From Bacillota bacterium (lineage in GTDB: Bacteria; Bacillota_C; Negativicutes; JAEYSJ01): a stretch of DNA of 64,000 nucleotides. The DNA lies in the NCBI GenBank assembly GCA_023434855.1, contig JAEYSJ010000399.1, positions 1 through 64,000 on the forward strand, in the 5' to 3' direction. Within the stretch, counting starts at the first letter, position 1, and each line of letters starts with the position of its first letter. The notes beneath the pieces are model-generated. The model saw nothing but the letters and a program-made list of their open reading frames with translations. It did not search any database and was not told where the DNA came from. Both the position numbers and the translations under genes were made by a program. Shown here piece by piece: positions 9,535 to 19,773 of this stretch.

Positions 9535-10836
9535 CTAATTATTTACCTGCCTTACAATAATTTTTCCGCCGCTGACGCTCACCACCTTCACTCTAACGCC
9601 TTGATCAATATATTTGCCTTCTGTCACAACATCCAGACGATTTCCGTCAATATCGACAATACCTGCCGGTCTTAATAAAGTAGCGGTTATTCCTTCCTTA
9701 CCAAGAAAGACGCTGTAATCAGTTCCACTAACAAAACCACCCTGGGTTGTTTCCGTGTCTTTTAATACTAATTTGGACCATAGGCGATTAGAAGGCAAAT
9801 ACTTAAGCAGTATAATAAAAATTACGATTGCTACAACCAGACTTATCACTAATATATAAAGAGCCGTCAAGTTACCCCCTAACGTTAAGAAAAAGCTTAA
9901 GAAAATACAGCTGGTTCCGCCAAGGAAAAAAAGACCGGTACCTGGTGCATGCAGTTCAAAAATGATCAACAAAATACCACCGACAAACAGAATCAGTTCC
10001 AGCCAGCCGGCCAGTCCTGTAAGCCACTGACTGGCAAAAAACAGCAATGCCGCTATAATTCCGATTGAAGCTGCCGCCCCCATACCTGCAGTTTTTATTT
10101 CGGTAAATACGGCCAGAAATATGACTGACAGCAACAGAGATTTAACAATTGGATCAGATAGCCAGCCAACTATTTTTTCCGGCCATTCTTTATTATATTC
10201 AATTATCTCATTACCACTTAAGCTATAATTAGCTAGTACTGTTGCCCGGTCTGATGCCACTAAATCGGCATAACCAACTTCTGCAGCCTGGTAATCGGTA
10301 AGGGCTAATATTTGTCCTTTCTCCGCGTATCCAGGTAATCCCAGTGATTTGTCAACCATAGCTTCTGCCACCCGGGTGTCACGCCCACTTTTATGAGCCG
10401 TCGCCGCAAACTCAGCTTTTAAAGCCGCTACGGTCTTTTCGGTTGCCGGTATAGGCTCGGCCGCTCCAATACTGCCGCCAGGCGCAATAGCAATACGGTG
10501 ATGAGCAATAGCTATTAATGCTCCGGCAGACCAGGCACGGTTTTTTATATAGCAAATGGTTTCGATGGGAGAGTTACTAATCATGTCGCGAATTTTTACA
10601 GCAGAATCCACTAATCCGCCAAAAGTATCGATCTCAATAATTAGTGCTGCTGCATTCCTGTCTTCTGCCTCATATAGCGCTTTATGCACTAATGCGACCT
10701 GGCTTTCGTCTATATCCCCTTTGACATTAATGACTACAACCGGTGACGCATAAGCAGGAGGCAGTGTATATTGAATGATAATTAGTACGGTCGCCAAAAT
10801 AAATAATAAGCGTAAAATAAATATTGGTTTACCCAT
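9535..10836 (-). CDS. nfeD: NfeD family protein with ClpP-like serine protease domain
   Basis: Long-form NfeD (YqeZ type). The 433 aa protein has an N-terminal signal/anchor (residues 5-29), a ClpP-like membrane protease domain with the nucleophile motif [10 protein letters not shown] near residue 103, four to five transmembrane helices (residues ~230-350) and a C-terminal OB-fold domain ([16 protein letters not shown] near residue 375). The operon with floA is the conserved nfeD-flotillin pair. Function is in membrane organisation or stress; substrates are not known. Confidence 0.92.
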   Translation of the reverse strand: MGKPIFILRLLFILATVLIIIQYTLPPAYASPVVVINVKGDIDESQVALVHKALYEAEDRNAAALIIEIDTFGGLVDSAVKIRDMISNSPIETICYIKNRAWSAGALIAIAHHRIAIAPGGSIGAAEPIPATEKTVAALKAEFAATAHKSGRDTRVAEAMVDKSLGLPGYAEKGQILALTDYQAAEVGYADLVASDRATVLANYSLSGNEIIEYNKEWPEKIVGWLSDPIVKSLLLSVIFLAVFTEIKTAGMGAAASIGIIAALLFFASQWLTGLAGWLELILFVGGILLIIFELHAPGTGLFFLGGTSCIFLSFFLTLGGNLTALYILVISLVVAIVIFIILLKYLPSNRLWSKLVLKDTETTQGGFVSGTDYSVFLGKEGITATLLRPAGIVDIDGNRLDVVTEGKYIDQGVRVKVVSVSGGKIIVRQVNN

Positions 10837-11140
10837 ATCACCATTCCCTTCTGGGTTTAATCGGTCTCTTGACTTGTCGTTTTTTGTATGTTAATGTATT
10901 ATTATAAAGTCTAAGTGAAGAAACTTGTTGTTGTATATACTATTTTTATATTATATATGTTCTACTAATCGTGCATTCACAATAATAAATACGGTTATAC
11001 GTTTTTATATTTCATTATACCATTCAATACATTCAGTGCAAATAAAACACTAGAATATGAAGTCCTTACAATACTGATTTCAGCCTACATTTTTACAACT
11101 TTAAATAATTTTTGAACGCTTCACTTTAACTTGGCTTTTT

Positions 11141-11175
11141 ATTAGACAGGCTTCGAGCCTGTCTAATTTTATTTT
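11141..11175 (+). terminator. Strong hairpin with plus-strand U-tract, no plus-strand gene upstream
   Basis: A perfect 12-bp stem (ATTAGACAGGCT, loop TCG, AGCCTGTCTAAT) is followed on the plus strand by TTTATTTTT. On the minus strand the stem is followed by AATAAAAAG, a poor U-tract. The rest of the 10837-11140 gap is AT-rich with no supported ORF. Confidence 0.55.
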
Positions 11176-11179
11176 TATG

Positions 11180-11206
11180 AGACTGTTTAAAAAAGCCCAT
11201 CTGCCT
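11180..11206. repeat. Isolated end of a family B palindromic element
   Basis: GACTGTTTAAAAAAGCCCAT followed by CTGC closely matches the end sequence of the family B elements (for example at 12256-12279), but no opposite arm follows. It is probably a decayed half-element. Confidence 0.5.
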
Positions 11207-11220
11207 CTTTCTGTTAGGTA

Positions 11221-11252
11221 AATTAAAATCCGGTACAATAAAGTACCGGATT
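11221..11252 (-). terminator. Intrinsic terminator after yqeY
   Basis: Stem AATCCGGTAC / GTACCGGATT (10 bp, loop AATAAA on the plus strand) followed on the minus strand by TTAATTT, eight bases past the yqeY stop codon. Confidence 0.8.
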
Positions 11253-11258
11253 AACTTG

Positions 11259-11711
11259 CTACTTGTTTAACATTTCGCGTACTATAGTATTGACCATTTT
11301 ACCATCAGCGCGTCCTTTGACTTTTGGCATAAGTACAGACATAACTTTTCCCATATCTTTTGCGTTATTAGCCTGAGTCTCAGCAACAGCGTCAGTTACT
11401 AAAGCACGAACTTCACTTTCACTTAACTGTTGAGGAAGGTATTGCATTAGAATAGCAACTTCCTGTTCAAGATTATCTACCAGATCCTGGCGATTTCCTT
11501 TCTTGAACTCCTCCATTGCATCCCGGCGCATTTTAACTTCTTTTGCCAAAACATCCAGAACCTCATCTTCCGTCAGTTCTTTCTTATGGTCAATCTCAAC
11601 ATTCTTTATACTGGCACGCACCATGCGAATGACTGAAAGACGCAGTTTTCCTGCCTCTTTGTCTTTCATGGCCTGCTTCATGTCTTCCGTCAATTTTTCC
11701 TTAAGAGACAT
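11259..11711 (-). CDS. yqeY: GatB/YqeY domain protein
   Basis: Helical protein related to the tail domain of the GatB amidotransferase subunit. The 150 aa length is normal for the stand-alone YqeY family. Recognisable blocks are LRLSVIRMVRASIKN near residue 23 and the C-terminal KDMGKVMSVLMPKVKGRADG near residue 119. Ribosome site GGAGGGG before the ATG. It lies 23 bases downstream of rpsU, the usual Firmicutes arrangement. A tRNA-related role is suspected but unproven. Confidence 0.92.
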   Translation of the reverse strand: MSLKEKLTEDMKQAMKDKEAGKLRLSVIRMVRASIKNVEIDHKKELTEDEVLDVLAKEVKMRRDAMEEFKKGNRQDLVDNLEQEVAILMQYLPQQLSESEVRALVTDAVAETQANNAKDMGKVMSVLMPKVKGRADGKMVNTIVREMLNK

Positions 11712-11734
11712 GTAAAAACCCCTCCGAAACCAGC

Positions 11735-11914
11735 TTATGCTTTGAACTTACGTTTGCGCGCCGCTTCGGATTTTTTCTTGCGCTTTACGCTAGGTTTTTC
11801 ATAATGTTCGCGCTTTCTCAATTCAGCAAGAGTGCCGGCTTTTTGGCAAGTACGTTTAAATCTGCGGAGTGCGCTATCAATTGTTTCGTTTTTTCCTACC
11901 TTGACTTCTGACAT
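11735..11914 (-). CDS. rpsU: 30S ribosomal protein S21
   Basis: A 59-residue, very basic protein beginning [19 protein letters not shown] and containing [20 protein letters not shown], which is typical of bacterial S21. The ribosome site GGAGGGAGGGAG is about seven bases from the ATG at 11914. A near-consensus sigma-A promoter lies about 65 bases upstream, and yqeY follows in the same transcript. Confidence 0.95.
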   Translation of the reverse strand: MSEVKVGKNETIDSALRRFKRTCQKAGTLAELRKREHYEKPSVKRKKKSEAARKRKFKA

Positions 11915-11978
11915 CTGATCTCCCTCCCTCCACTCAGACCGTTACGGGGAAGTGTATTCTTATAACATACACCTAAAA

Positions 11979-12008
11979 ATTATACACGAATAAGGTAAGC
12001 ATTGTCAA
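11979..12008 (-). promoter_or_regulatory. Sigma-A promoter of rpsU-yqeY
   Basis: Minus-strand TTGACA (12003-12008), 18-base spacer, TATAAT (11979-11984): both hexamers are perfect consensus. It abuts the side hairpin of palindromic element B1. Confidence 0.85.
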
Positions 12009-12012
12009 TATT

Positions 12013-12279
12013 AGAGCGTGTTCAAAAAACACGCAACCCCAAATTAATGAGGCTGTTTAAAAATGTCCAGCTGCGCGTTCTAGCTAGGCCGCATTGTACT
12101 GTGAAGACTGTACGGGTCGCGACTAGCGTTTGAGCGAAGGCGTACAAAGAAGTACGTTGAGCGAAAACGCATAGGAGCACGTTCTGACTAAGACAGTTTT
12201 ATCATCGCAGTTTGTTACTATGCGAACTGTCTTACGTAGTCCGTGCGGCATCGCAGATGGGCGTTTTGAAACAGACTCT
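12013..12279. repeat. Long palindromic intergenic element, family B copy 1
   Basis: A small hairpin GCGTGTTCAAAAAACACGC (12015-12033) is followed by a ~230-base imperfect palindrome bounded by GGCTGTTTAAAAATG (12051) and CGTTTTGAAACAG (to 12276). Internal paired blocks such as CGTACAAAGAAGTACG are visible. It ends within two bases of the HIT gene stop codon. Confidence 0.75.
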
Positions 12280-12280
12280 A

Positions 12281-12628
12281 TCAGCCTGGCGGCCAAGTCA
12301 TGAATCTACCGCCTAGTATATGCCAATGTAAATGGTATACAGTCTGCCCACCATTATTTTTCGTGTTAATTACTGCACGAAATCCATCATCGGCCAGTCC
12401 TAATTTACTTGCAATCTTTGGTATGGTTGCCATGACATGACCAATTAGAGGTACATCATCAGAAGTTATTTCCAGGAGGTTAGCAATATGCTTCTTAGGT
12501 ATTATTAAAGCATGAACAGGTGCAGCCGGTTTAATATCAGGAAATGCAATCAAATGTTCATCCTCATATATGACTGTTACCGGTATTTCCTTTGCGGCAA
12601 TCTTACAAAAAATACAATCTTGCTGCAT
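12281..12628 (-). CDS. HIT family nucleotide hydrolase/transferase
   Basis: Histidine-triad protein of the Hint/PKCI branch, acting on nucleoside phosphoramidates or adenylates. The 115 aa protein has the zinc-site FCKIAAKEIP at residues 7-16 and the catalytic triad HLHWHILGG near residue 98. AGGTG ribosome site before the ATG. The stop codon abuts the end of palindrome B1. It is commonly found near mtaB in Bacillota. Confidence 0.93.
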   Translation of the reverse strand: MQQDCIFCKIAAKEIPVTVIYEDEHLIAFPDIKPAAPVHALIIPKKHIANLLEITSDDVPLIGHVMATIPKIASKLGLADDGFRAVINTKNNGGQTVYHLHWHILGGRFMTWPPG

Positions 12629-12750
12629 ATAGCACCTCCCCTCATTCTATTATACCCTATATAGCCTTTGTCGTATTATATGTTTATATACAAAATTATT
12701 CTTCTTATTTAACAGATATCCTGCTGAATAAATTACCTTTTTAAGAAAAA

Positions 12751-14055
12751 TTAATCAAATTGTTCTATTTCACCCCATAAACCATCGCGGTATGTTTTCA
12801 CCAGCCTAACTCCCCATAAACTACCGGCCATTTTCTTTATTCCTGCCGCGTATACTCTGATGTAGTTGCCTGTTAAACCATCTAGGATACCTTTATCCTC
12901 TGTTTCAAATAATACTTCAAATTTTCTGTTGATAAACTTCGCCTGAAAAGCAGCAGTATGCCTATCCGCAATAATTTGCATTTTTTGTACCCTTTGTTTT
13001 TTTACATTGTCAGGTACTTGTCCCTGATAATCAGCAGCCGGAGTACCGCTCCGCCGTGAATAAGGGAAAATGTGAATTTTAGCAAATCCCATGCTGTCAA
13101 TAAAAGCCATAGCATCATCAAACATCGCCTCAGTCTCACTGGGAAAACCAACAATAACATCAGTAGAAATAGCGATATCAGGTATTTTTAATCTAATACC
13201 TTCTATAAGCCTCCGGTAATCAGCAGTAGTATAATGTCTGTTCATAGCTGCTAATATCCGGTCATTACCGGCCTGCAATGGCAAATGCAAATGACGGCAC
13301 AGCCGCGAATCTTTTTGCATAATGGCAATAAGTTCATCAGATACTTCAACAGATTCCAATGAACTTAACCGGAGACGTTCTATGCCTTCAATATTTAAAA
13401 CAGTTTTAACTGCGTCAACAAGACTCAACTTGTTTTCAGTGTCACGCCCATAAGCGCCAAGATGAATACCTGTCAATACTATTTCCTTAAAGCCGGCAAC
13501 TGCAAGCTTAGCAGCCTCCCTGGCAACACTGTCAAGCGATCTGGACCGTAACGGACCTCGTGCATAGGGAATAATACAATATGTACAAAAATTAGTGCAG
13601 CCCTCTTGTATTTTTAAAAAAGCCCGTGTTCGTCCCGGAGCTTCCAGTAGAGGGATGTCCTCAAACTGATCTGCCTTCATTATGTTGCCAACCACATTAA
13701 TTTTTTTCCGGGAGCTAACTGCCTGTTCAACTAATTCGACAATACGCTGCCTTTCCTGTGTGCCAACAATAACATCCACACCTTCAATTGCTGCCACTTG
13801 TTCAGGCGAAACCTGAGCATAACAACCGGTAACAGCAATAACCGACTCCGGGTTTATTCGCGCGGCCCGGCGAATAAACTGCCGCGATTTTTTTTCTCCT
13901 AAATGAGTCACTGAGCAGGTATTAATAACATATACATCCGCGTACTGGTTAAAATCTACAATTTGATAACCACGGGCTTTAAATAAGCCTTCCATAACTT
14001 CGGTTTCAAACTGATTAACTTTACACCCCAGTGTGTTAAATGCAACCAGCGGCAT
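12751..14055 (-). CDS. mtaB: tRNA t6A37 methylthiotransferase MtaB
   Basis: Radical-SAM methylthiotransferase that converts t6A to ms2t6A at tRNA position 37. The 434 aa protein has the N-terminal cluster cysteines in LGCKVNQ, NTCSVTH and GCYAQ, the radical-SAM triad CTNFCTYC near residue 150, and a C-terminal TRAM domain. The start at 14055 (MPLVAFNTLGCK) is set by AGGGGGCG; the open frame extends upstream but only through rsmE. It follows the rsmE stop with two bases between, the known prmA-rsmE-mtaB order. Confidence 0.93.
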   Translation of the reverse strand: MPLVAFNTLGCKVNQFETEVMEGLFKARGYQIVDFNQYADVYVINTCSVTHLGEKKSRQFIRRAARINPESVIAVTGCYAQVSPEQVAAIEGVDVIVGTQERQRIVELVEQAVSSRKKINVVGNIMKADQFEDIPLLEAPGRTRAFLKIQEGCTNFCTYCIIPYARGPLRSRSLDSVAREAAKLAVAGFKEIVLTGIHLGAYGRDTENKLSLVDAVKTVLNIEGIERLRLSSLESVEVSDELIAIMQKDSRLCRHLHLPLQAGNDRILAAMNRHYTTADYRRLIEGIRLKIPDIAISTDVIVGFPSETEAMFDDAMAFIDSMGFAKIHIFPYSRRSGTPAADYQGQVPDNVKKQRVQKMQIIADRHTAAFQAKFINRKFEVLFETEDKGILDGLTGNYIRVYAAGIKKMAGSLWGVRLVKTYRDGLWGEIEQFD

Positions 14056-14057
14056 CG

Positions 14058-14795
14058 TTAAACGCCCCCTAAATCGCCGCATTGGTACATAACAATTGTT
14101 AATGCTGCCACAGCCGCCGTCTCGGCGCGCAGAATACGTGGCCCCATTGTTACTATACTTGTATGGAAATCCCGGCATAAATTGACTTCCTTCTGACTAA
14201 AACCACCTTCCGGACCAATTAGCAGTAGATATGAAGAAGCCGGGCAATGCGCCAAGGCATCCTTTAAACCTTGTTGAGCCTGGCCCTCATATAACATGAG
14301 CACAACTGTATCCCTGGCAGATGACGTCAGAACCTGTTTTAAGCTTTGAACAGGTTCTACTACAGGAACATTAGTACGTCCACACTGTTTAGCCGCCTCG
14401 ACTGCGATCTTCTGCCAACGTTTTACACGTTCAATTTGTTTTGTGCTATCATATTTTACTATACTGCGTTCAGTTGATAGGGGAATAAGCCTGCTAACCC
14501 CCAGCTCAACTGCCTTTTGCACAATATATTCCATTTTGTCGCCTTTCGGTAATCCCTGTGCCAGACATACTTCAATAGGCGGTTCCTTATGTTCACCAAT
14601 AATTTGTTGCAAGCTAAGTTCTACGGCATCGCCGGCAATATGGGCAATTTCTGCAATACCGGCTTGTCCATTATGATCGACCACGATGATATTGTTTCCT
14701 GTTTGCAGCCGCAGTACGTGATTGATATGATGGGCGTCTTCCCCTTTTATTTGCATATGAGAGGATAGTGCTGTAGCAAGAAAAAACCGGCGCAA
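14058..14795 (-). CDS. rsmE: 16S rRNA m3U1498 methyltransferase RsmE
   Basis: SPOUT-class methyltransferase modifying U1498 in 16S rRNA. The 245 aa protein begins with RRFFLATALSSH, has the PUA-like N-terminal domain and the SAM-binding knot with LLIGPEGGFSQKE near residue 190 and ILRAETAA near residue 222. The start is a TTG at 14795 with AAGGAGG nine bases upstream, one base after the prmA stop. Confidence 0.93.
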   Translation of the reverse strand: MRRFFLATALSSHMQIKGEDAHHINHVLRLQTGNNIIVVDHNGQAGIAEIAHIAGDAVELSLQQIIGEHKEPPIEVCLAQGLPKGDKMEYIVQKAVELGVSRLIPLSTERSIVKYDSTKQIERVKRWQKIAVEAAKQCGRTNVPVVEPVQSLKQVLTSSARDTVVLMLYEGQAQQGLKDALAHCPASSYLLLIGPEGGFSQKEVNLCRDFHTSIVTMGPRILRAETAAVAALTIVMYQCGDLGGV

Positions 14796-14796
14796 G

Positions 14797-15735
14797 CTAA
14801 ATATCCTCCTTGCGGGCAACCATAGCAACCCAGCCGCCTTCTTCAATAACTTTTTCAACTGTAAGATTATTTTCCAGCATGGCTGCAGTCACATCGCTAA
14901 GACGCTCGGTAATAATACCGCTGGCTACAAAGTACCCGCCATCGTTAAGGCGGTGCGGAATATCAACAACTAATTTAATTATTATGTCAGCAATGATATT
15001 AGCAATAATTAAATCCGCTTTGCCTGATATTCCTGTCAGCAGATCTCCTTGGGCAATATTAACAATATTTTCTACTTTGTTAAGAACAACGTTCTCTTTG
15101 GCCACCCTTACTGCCACCGGGTCCAGATCTACCGCACTGACTCTTTTCGCACCAAGCTTAGCAGCTGCTATTGCCAAAATGCCTGAGCCTGTGCCAATAT
15201 CAAAAACAATATCGCCCTGTTTTAATACATCCTCCAAACATCTGCAGCACATTGTCGTAGTATGATGAGTTCCTGTACCAAAGGCCATTCCCGGATCAAG
15301 CTCAATAACAACATCATCCGTCAAAGACTGATATTCTTCCCAGGATGGCTTAATAACAATGCGCTCACCTATCCTCACCGGGTGGAAATAATCTTTCCAG
15401 GATGAAGCCCAATCCTCCTCTTGAATTTCCCTGCAATTAATTGTGCCGCAGCCTTTATCCAGATTATGATGAATAAGTTCATTTACCCGCTCTTCAAATT
15501 GGTGGAGTTTTTTATTTAATTCCTCATCGACCGGTAGGTAAGCCTTTACTGTAACTGTTTCGGTATCAGTTTCTTCAGGAATGTCACAGTAATCCCATTT
15601 TCCCTCACGGCGGTAGGAGTTAATAAGTGCAGGATCTTCAATAACTACACCGCTGGCACCCAAATCATGAAAAATATTAGCCACCGCTTCGGTGGCTTCA
15701 TGAGTTGTTAAGATACTGATTTCGGCCCACTTCAT
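14797..15735 (-). CDS. prmA: Ribosomal protein L11 methyltransferase PrmA
   Basis: SAM-dependent trimethylase of ribosomal protein L11. The 312 aa protein has the SAM motif VFDIGTGSGILAIAAAKLGA near residue 178, the acidic motif VSAVDLDPVAV and the catalytic loop LIIANIIADI. The ATG at 15735 is favoured since AGGGGAG is six bases before it; the ATG at 15741 abuts the ribosome site. It follows dnaJ in the heat-shock operon. Confidence 0.93.
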   Translation of the reverse strand: MKWAEISILTTHEATEAVANIFHDLGASGVVIEDPALINSYRREGKWDYCDIPEETDTETVTVKAYLPVDEELNKKLHQFEERVNELIHHNLDKGCGTINCREIQEEDWASSWKDYFHPVRIGERIVIKPSWEEYQSLTDDVVIELDPGMAFGTGTHHTTTMCCRCLEDVLKQGDIVFDIGTGSGILAIAAAKLGAKRVSAVDLDPVAVRVAKENVVLNKVENIVNIAQGDLLTGISGKADLIIANIIADIIIKLVVDIPHRLNDGGYFVASGIITERLSDVTAAMLENNLTVEKVIEEGGWVAMVARKEDI

Positions 15736-15786
15736 GCCCATCTCCCCTTAAGTATGAATTAAGGTTGCGTTTTTTTAATCATGTTC

Positions 15787-16932
15787 TCAAAGCACTCCAA
15801 AAACATCCTTTACTTTCTTGAAAAATGTTTTCTGTTCAGGGTTAACATTTTCCCCGCCGACTTTGGCAAATTCCTTTAAAAGCTCACGTTGCTTATCATT
15901 GAGTTTTTGGGGTGTAACCACTTTTACTTTAACGTGCTGGTCACCGCGGCCATGTCCCCGCAGAAAAGGAACGCCTTTATCTTTAATCCTGAAAATAGTC
16001 CCGGATTGTGTACCTTCAGGGATTTTAAGCTTGACTTTACCATCCAGAGTAGGCACTTCAATTTCATCCCCAAGGGAAGCCTGGACAAAACTAATGGGCA
16101 CCTCGCAAATAACATCGTTACCTTCCCGTACAAACAGTTTATGCGGTTTTACAAAGATATAAACATATAAATCGCCTGCCGGACCGCCACGCATACCAGC
16201 TTCACCTTCATGGGCCACACGTAAACGCGATCCATTATCAACGCCAGCCGGAATTTTGATTTTTATTGTGCGTTTATTGCGAACTTTACCGCTTCCATGA
16301 CAATCCTTACATGGTGTCTGGACAATTTTCCCTTCGCCCCGGCACCGGTCACATGGCTTTACATTAACCATACGGCCAAAAGGGGTATTCTGCACAACCT
16401 GGACCTGGCCTGTTCCCTTACACTGAGGACAAGTCTCCGGATGTGTTCCCGGAGCAGCTCCTGAACCATGGCAAGTACCACATTCTTCAGTACGCGGTAT
16501 CTGTACCTCTGTTTCTATCCCAAAGGCGGCTTGTTCGAAACTTATTTCCATATCATACCGCAGATCAGAGCCTTTTTCGGGACCGCTGCGGCGTCCGCCG
16601 CCGAAGCCAAACCCTGACTGACCGCCAAAAAACATGTCAAATATGTCGCTAAACCCGCCGGAACCGAAGCCGCCAAAACCACCTGGGCCACCACCCTGCG
16701 CTCCTTCAAAAGCGGCATGGCCGAATTGGTCATATTGCGAACGGCGTTCAGGGCTTGATAATATTTCATAAGCCTCATTGATTTCTTTAAATTTCGCCTC
16801 TGCCTCTTCAGGGTTATCGCGATTAACGTCAGGATGGTACTTGCGGGCCAATTTGCGAAACGCCTTTTTTATTTCATCTTCAGACGCTGTTTTGGCCACA
16901 CCCAGCACTTCATAATAATCTCTTTTACTCAC
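15787..16932 (-). CDS. dnaJ: Chaperone protein DnaJ
   Basis: Type I Hsp40 co-chaperone. The 381 aa protein has the J domain (residues 1-70, with HPD inside KYHPDVNRD), a Gly/Phe-rich linker, and four zinc motifs [24 protein letters not shown] and CKDCHGSG (residues ~148-215), then the substrate-binding domains. The start is GTG at 16932 ([11 protein letters not shown]); its ribosome site GGATGG is weak. A long palindrome separates it from dnaK, so DnaJ translation may be tuned separately. Confidence 0.96.
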   Translation of the reverse strand: MSKRDYYEVLGVAKTASEDEIKKAFRKLARKYHPDVNRDNPEEAEAKFKEINEAYEILSSPERRSQYDQFGHAAFEGAQGGGPGGFGGFGSGGFSDIFDMFFGGQSGFGFGGGRRSGPEKGSDLRYDMEISFEQAAFGIETEVQIPRTEECGTCHGSGAAPGTHPETCPQCKGTGQVQVVQNTPFGRMVNVKPCDRCRGEGKIVQTPCKDCHGSGKVRNKRTIKIKIPAGVDNGSRLRVAHEGEAGMRGGPAGDLYVYIFVKPHKLFVREGNDVICEVPISFVQASLGDEIEVPTLDGKVKLKIPEGTQSGTIFRIKDKGVPFLRGHGRGDQHVKVKVVTPQKLNDKQRELLKEFAKVGGENVNPEQKTFFKKVKDVFGVL

Positions 16933-16957
16933 CTTACACCATCCTATAATTTTATCA

Positions 16958-17247
16958 ACCGCTGTTAACCTCAACATGCACATTGAAATTAACAGCGGTC
17001 CCTGGTATAGACTGTTCAAAAAGCGCATCTGCGTCGTTGGTGCCCCGGTTACTTGCACGTTCTGTCGAACAAGTTTCTTTCTAGTTAGCAGTCAAACCAA
17101 CCGAAACACCATGATATCCAGGTTGGTTGCACGGGCGTACAAACTAACGTACGTAGCGCTGCGCAAACCCCGCACGAACTCTCAAATGGAACGAACTCAA
17201 TCAGAACGTCGCAGCCGCCTAGCATCTGCATTTTTTTGAACAGTCTG
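16958..17247. repeat. Long palindromic intergenic element, family B copy 2
   Basis: Inverted ends AGACTGTTCAAAAAGCGCAT (17009) and a right end running GCATCTGC to TTTTGAACAGTC (17244) bound a ~238-base imperfect palindrome. On its left is a separate hairpin, ACCGCTGTTAA (16958) with TTAACAGCGGT (to ~16999). The element occupies the dnaK-dnaJ gap in the heat-shock operon. Confidence 0.75.
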
Positions 17248-17267
17248 TGATAATTAACTATGTTCTT

Positions 17268-19121
17268 TTATTTCTTCTCGTCGTCTACCACTTTATATTC
17301 AGCATCAACAACTTTTTCGTCTTTAGGTTCACCACTATGTTCCCCTGCTTCAGGATTAAAGCCTTGAGCGCCTGGTTGACCTTCAGCATTTGCCTGGCTA
17401 TACATTGCCGATGTTAATTCATATAAAGGTTTAGTCAGTTCTTCGGTATCGGCTTTGATTTTCTCAATATCACTGCCTTTAAGTGTTTCTTTCAGCTTAT
17501 CAGCGGCTTGTTGGACCTTTTCCACTAATGCTTTATCAGCCTTGTCGCCAACTTCTTTAACGGTTTTTTCAGCCTGATACACAAGGGAATCAGCATTGTT
17601 ACGGGTTTCCACTTCTTCCTTGCGTTTTTTGTCTTCACTTGCATGAGCCTCGGCTTCTTTAACCATACGCTCAATATCATCTTTGTTCATCCCGCCGGAT
17701 GAGGTAATCGTAATTTTCTGTTCTTTACCAGTACCAAGATCTTTGGCAGATACATGCACAATACCGTTGGCATCAATATCAAAAGTAACTTCAATACGGG
17801 GAACACCGCGTGGAGCAGGAGGGATATCGGACAATTCAAAACGGCCCAGTGTCTTATTATATGCCGCCATTTCCCGTTCGCCCTGCAGCACATGAATATC
17901 AACTGATGGCTGATTGTCGGCAGCTGTTGAGAATGTTTGGCTCTTTTTAGTGGGAATGGTAGTATTGCGCTCAATAATCTTAGTGCATACGCCGCCTAAA
18001 GTTTCAATTCCCAAAGACAGCGGAGTAACGTCAAGCAATAAGACATCTTTAACTTCACCGACCAGTACTCCGGCTTGAATAGCAGCGCCAACAGCCACAC
18101 ATTCATCCGGGTTAACACCGCGATGCGGTTCTTTGCCCAGAAACTTCTTAATAGCTTCCTGCACAGCCGGAATACGGGTTGAACCACCCACAAGGATGAC
18201 CTTCTCGATATCTTTGGGCTGCAAGCCGGCATCACTCATTGCCTGGCGGGTTGGCCCCATGGTGGCTTCAACGAGATCAGCCGTCAGTTCATCAAACTTT
18301 GCCCTTGTCAGATTAATATCCATATGTTTCGGACCGGTTTGGTCAGCAGTAATAAACGGCAGGTTTACATTGGTTGTAAGTACACCCGACAACTCAATTT
18401 TAGCTTTTTCAGCTGCTTCCCGCAAACGTTGAGCCGCCATGCGGTCAGCTGACAAATCAATGCCATGCTCTTTTTTAAACTCGGCAATCAGCCAATTCAT
18501 GATACGCTCGTCAAAATCATCGCCGCCTAGGCGGTTATTACCATTGGTGGCCTTTACTTCAAAGACGCCATCACCAAGTTCCAGGATAGAAACGTCAAAT
18601 GTTCCGCCGCCAAGGTCAAATACCAGAATAGTATGGTCTTCACCTTTATCAAGGCCGTAGGCTAATGCTGCCGCCGTTGGTTCATTAATAATCCGTAGAA
18701 CTTCCATACCGGCAATTGTACCGGCATCTTTCGTGGCCTGCCGTTGGCTGTCGCTAAAATACGCAGGCACTGTGATGACAGCCTGGGTAATTTTTTCTCC
18801 CAGATAAGCTTCTGCATCAGTTTTCAGCTTTTGCAGAATCATGGCGGAAATTTCCTGTGGGCTGTAGTCTTTATCATCAATACGCACTTTATATGTGGTA
18901 CCCATATGCCGTTTAATAGAACTTATAGTACGGTCAGGATTTGATACTGCCTGGCGCTTTGCCAACTGGCCGACCAAACGCTCACCGGTTTTCGAAAATC
19001 CCACTACTGAAGGGGTTAATCTGCTGCCTTCAGCATTAGCAATAACAACAGGCTCGCCACCCTCCATAACAGCTACTACAGAGTTGGTAGTACCGAGATC
19101 TATACCAATTACTTTTGCCAT
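17268..19121 (-). CDS. dnaK: Chaperone protein DnaK (Hsp70)
   Basis: Hsp70 ATPase chaperone. The 617 aa length is normal. The nucleotide-binding domain starts [20 protein letters not shown]; the phosphate-2 motif [14 protein letters not shown] is near residue 167 and the adenosine motif [14 protein letters not shown] near residue 310. The C-terminus ends acidic ([14 protein letters not shown]). AAGGAGGAG ribosome site. It follows grpE by 31 bases and precedes dnaJ. Confidence 0.97.
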   Translation of the reverse strand: MAKVIGIDLGTTNSVVAVMEGGEPVVIANAEGSRLTPSVVGFSKTGERLVGQLAKRQAVSNPDRTISSIKRHMGTTYKVRIDDKDYSPQEISAMILQKLKTDAEAYLGEKITQAVITVPAYFSDSQRQATKDAGTIAGMEVLRIINEPTAAALAYGLDKGEDHTILVFDLGGGTFDVSILELGDGVFEVKATNGNNRLGGDDFDERIMNWLIAEFKKEHGIDLSADRMAAQRLREAAEKAKIELSGVLTTNVNLPFITADQTGPKHMDINLTRAKFDELTADLVEATMGPTRQAMSDAGLQPKDIEKVILVGGSTRIPAVQEAIKKFLGKEPHRGVNPDECVAVGAAIQAGVLVGEVKDVLLLDVTPLSLGIETLGGVCTKIIERNTTIPTKKSQTFSTAADNQPSVDIHVLQGEREMAAYNKTLGRFELSDIPPAPRGVPRIEVTFDIDANGIVHVSAKDLGTGKEQKITITSSGGMNKDDIERMVKEAEAHASEDKKRKEEVETRNNADSLVYQAEKTVKEVGDKADKALVEKVQQAADKLKETLKGSDIEKIKADTEELTKPLYELTSAMYSQANAEGQPGAQGFNPEAGEHSGEPKDEKVVDAEYKVVDDEKK

Positions 19122-19152
19122 CTTCTAACTCCTCCTTAATTATGAATAATCC

Positions 19153-19743
19153 TTAACAATTACTTACAACCTTTACCATACTTGGGCGAATAACCTTACC
19201 CTGTACCTTATAGCCTTTTTGCAATTCCTGAACAATCATCCCGTCAGGCCGATCAGCATCTTCGATCCGCATTACAGCCTCATGCTGTTGCGGGTCAAAC
19301 TGGGTACCTTCCGCGATAATTGGTGTAAGACCTACTTTTTCCAACAAACAGATAAACTGTTTGTAAATCATCTCCACTCCGGCTAACAAAGCAGCTGCAT
19401 CCTGGGTAGCGGCACTGTTCAATGCGCGTTCAAAATTATCCAATACCGGCAAAATCTCCAATATAATACCCTGTGACACAATGCTGGACAGTTCTTCTTT
19501 TTCTTGACGCGTACGCCGCCGGAAATTTTCAAAATCGGCCTGCAGTCGTTTATAACGATCACATTGTTCCTCTAACAGTTGGTTTTTTTCCTCTATCGCC
19601 GCCATAATGGCGTTTACATCTTCATATGGAAAACAAACCTCAGGATTGTCACCGGCAGCCTCTTCCGGATTTTCAGTATTGCAATTATCTGCCTTATTCG
19701 CTTTTTGTGCAGCCTGATCCAATCGGTCCTTTTTCTCCGACAT
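19153..19743 (-). CDS. grpE: Nucleotide exchange factor GrpE
   Basis: GrpE releases ADP from DnaK. The 196 aa protein has an acidic N-terminal tail, a long coiled-coil (residues ~45-95, with YKRLQADFENFRRRTRQEKE) and the beta-wing signature GMIVQELQKGYKVQGKVIRP near residue 168. The ATG at 19743 follows GAGGTG. It lies 30 bases after the chaperonin gene and 31 bases before dnaK. Confidence 0.95.
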   Translation of the reverse strand: MSEKKDRLDQAAQKANKADNCNTENPEEAAGDNPEVCFPYEDVNAIMAAIEEKNQLLEEQCDRYKRLQADFENFRRRTRQEKEELSSIVSQGIILEILPVLDNFERALNSAATQDAAALLAGVEMIYKQFICLLEKVGLTPIIAEGTQFDPQQHEAVMRIEDADRPDGMIVQELQKGYKVQGKVIRPSMVKVVSNC

Positions 19744-19773
19744 TTATTTTCACCTCACAATACAAAATTTATC

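Noticed and set aside
14056..14178. N-terminal extension of mtaB
   Set aside because: It overlaps the conserved 3' end of rsmE; MtaB starts at MPLVAFNTLGCK with its own ribosome site.
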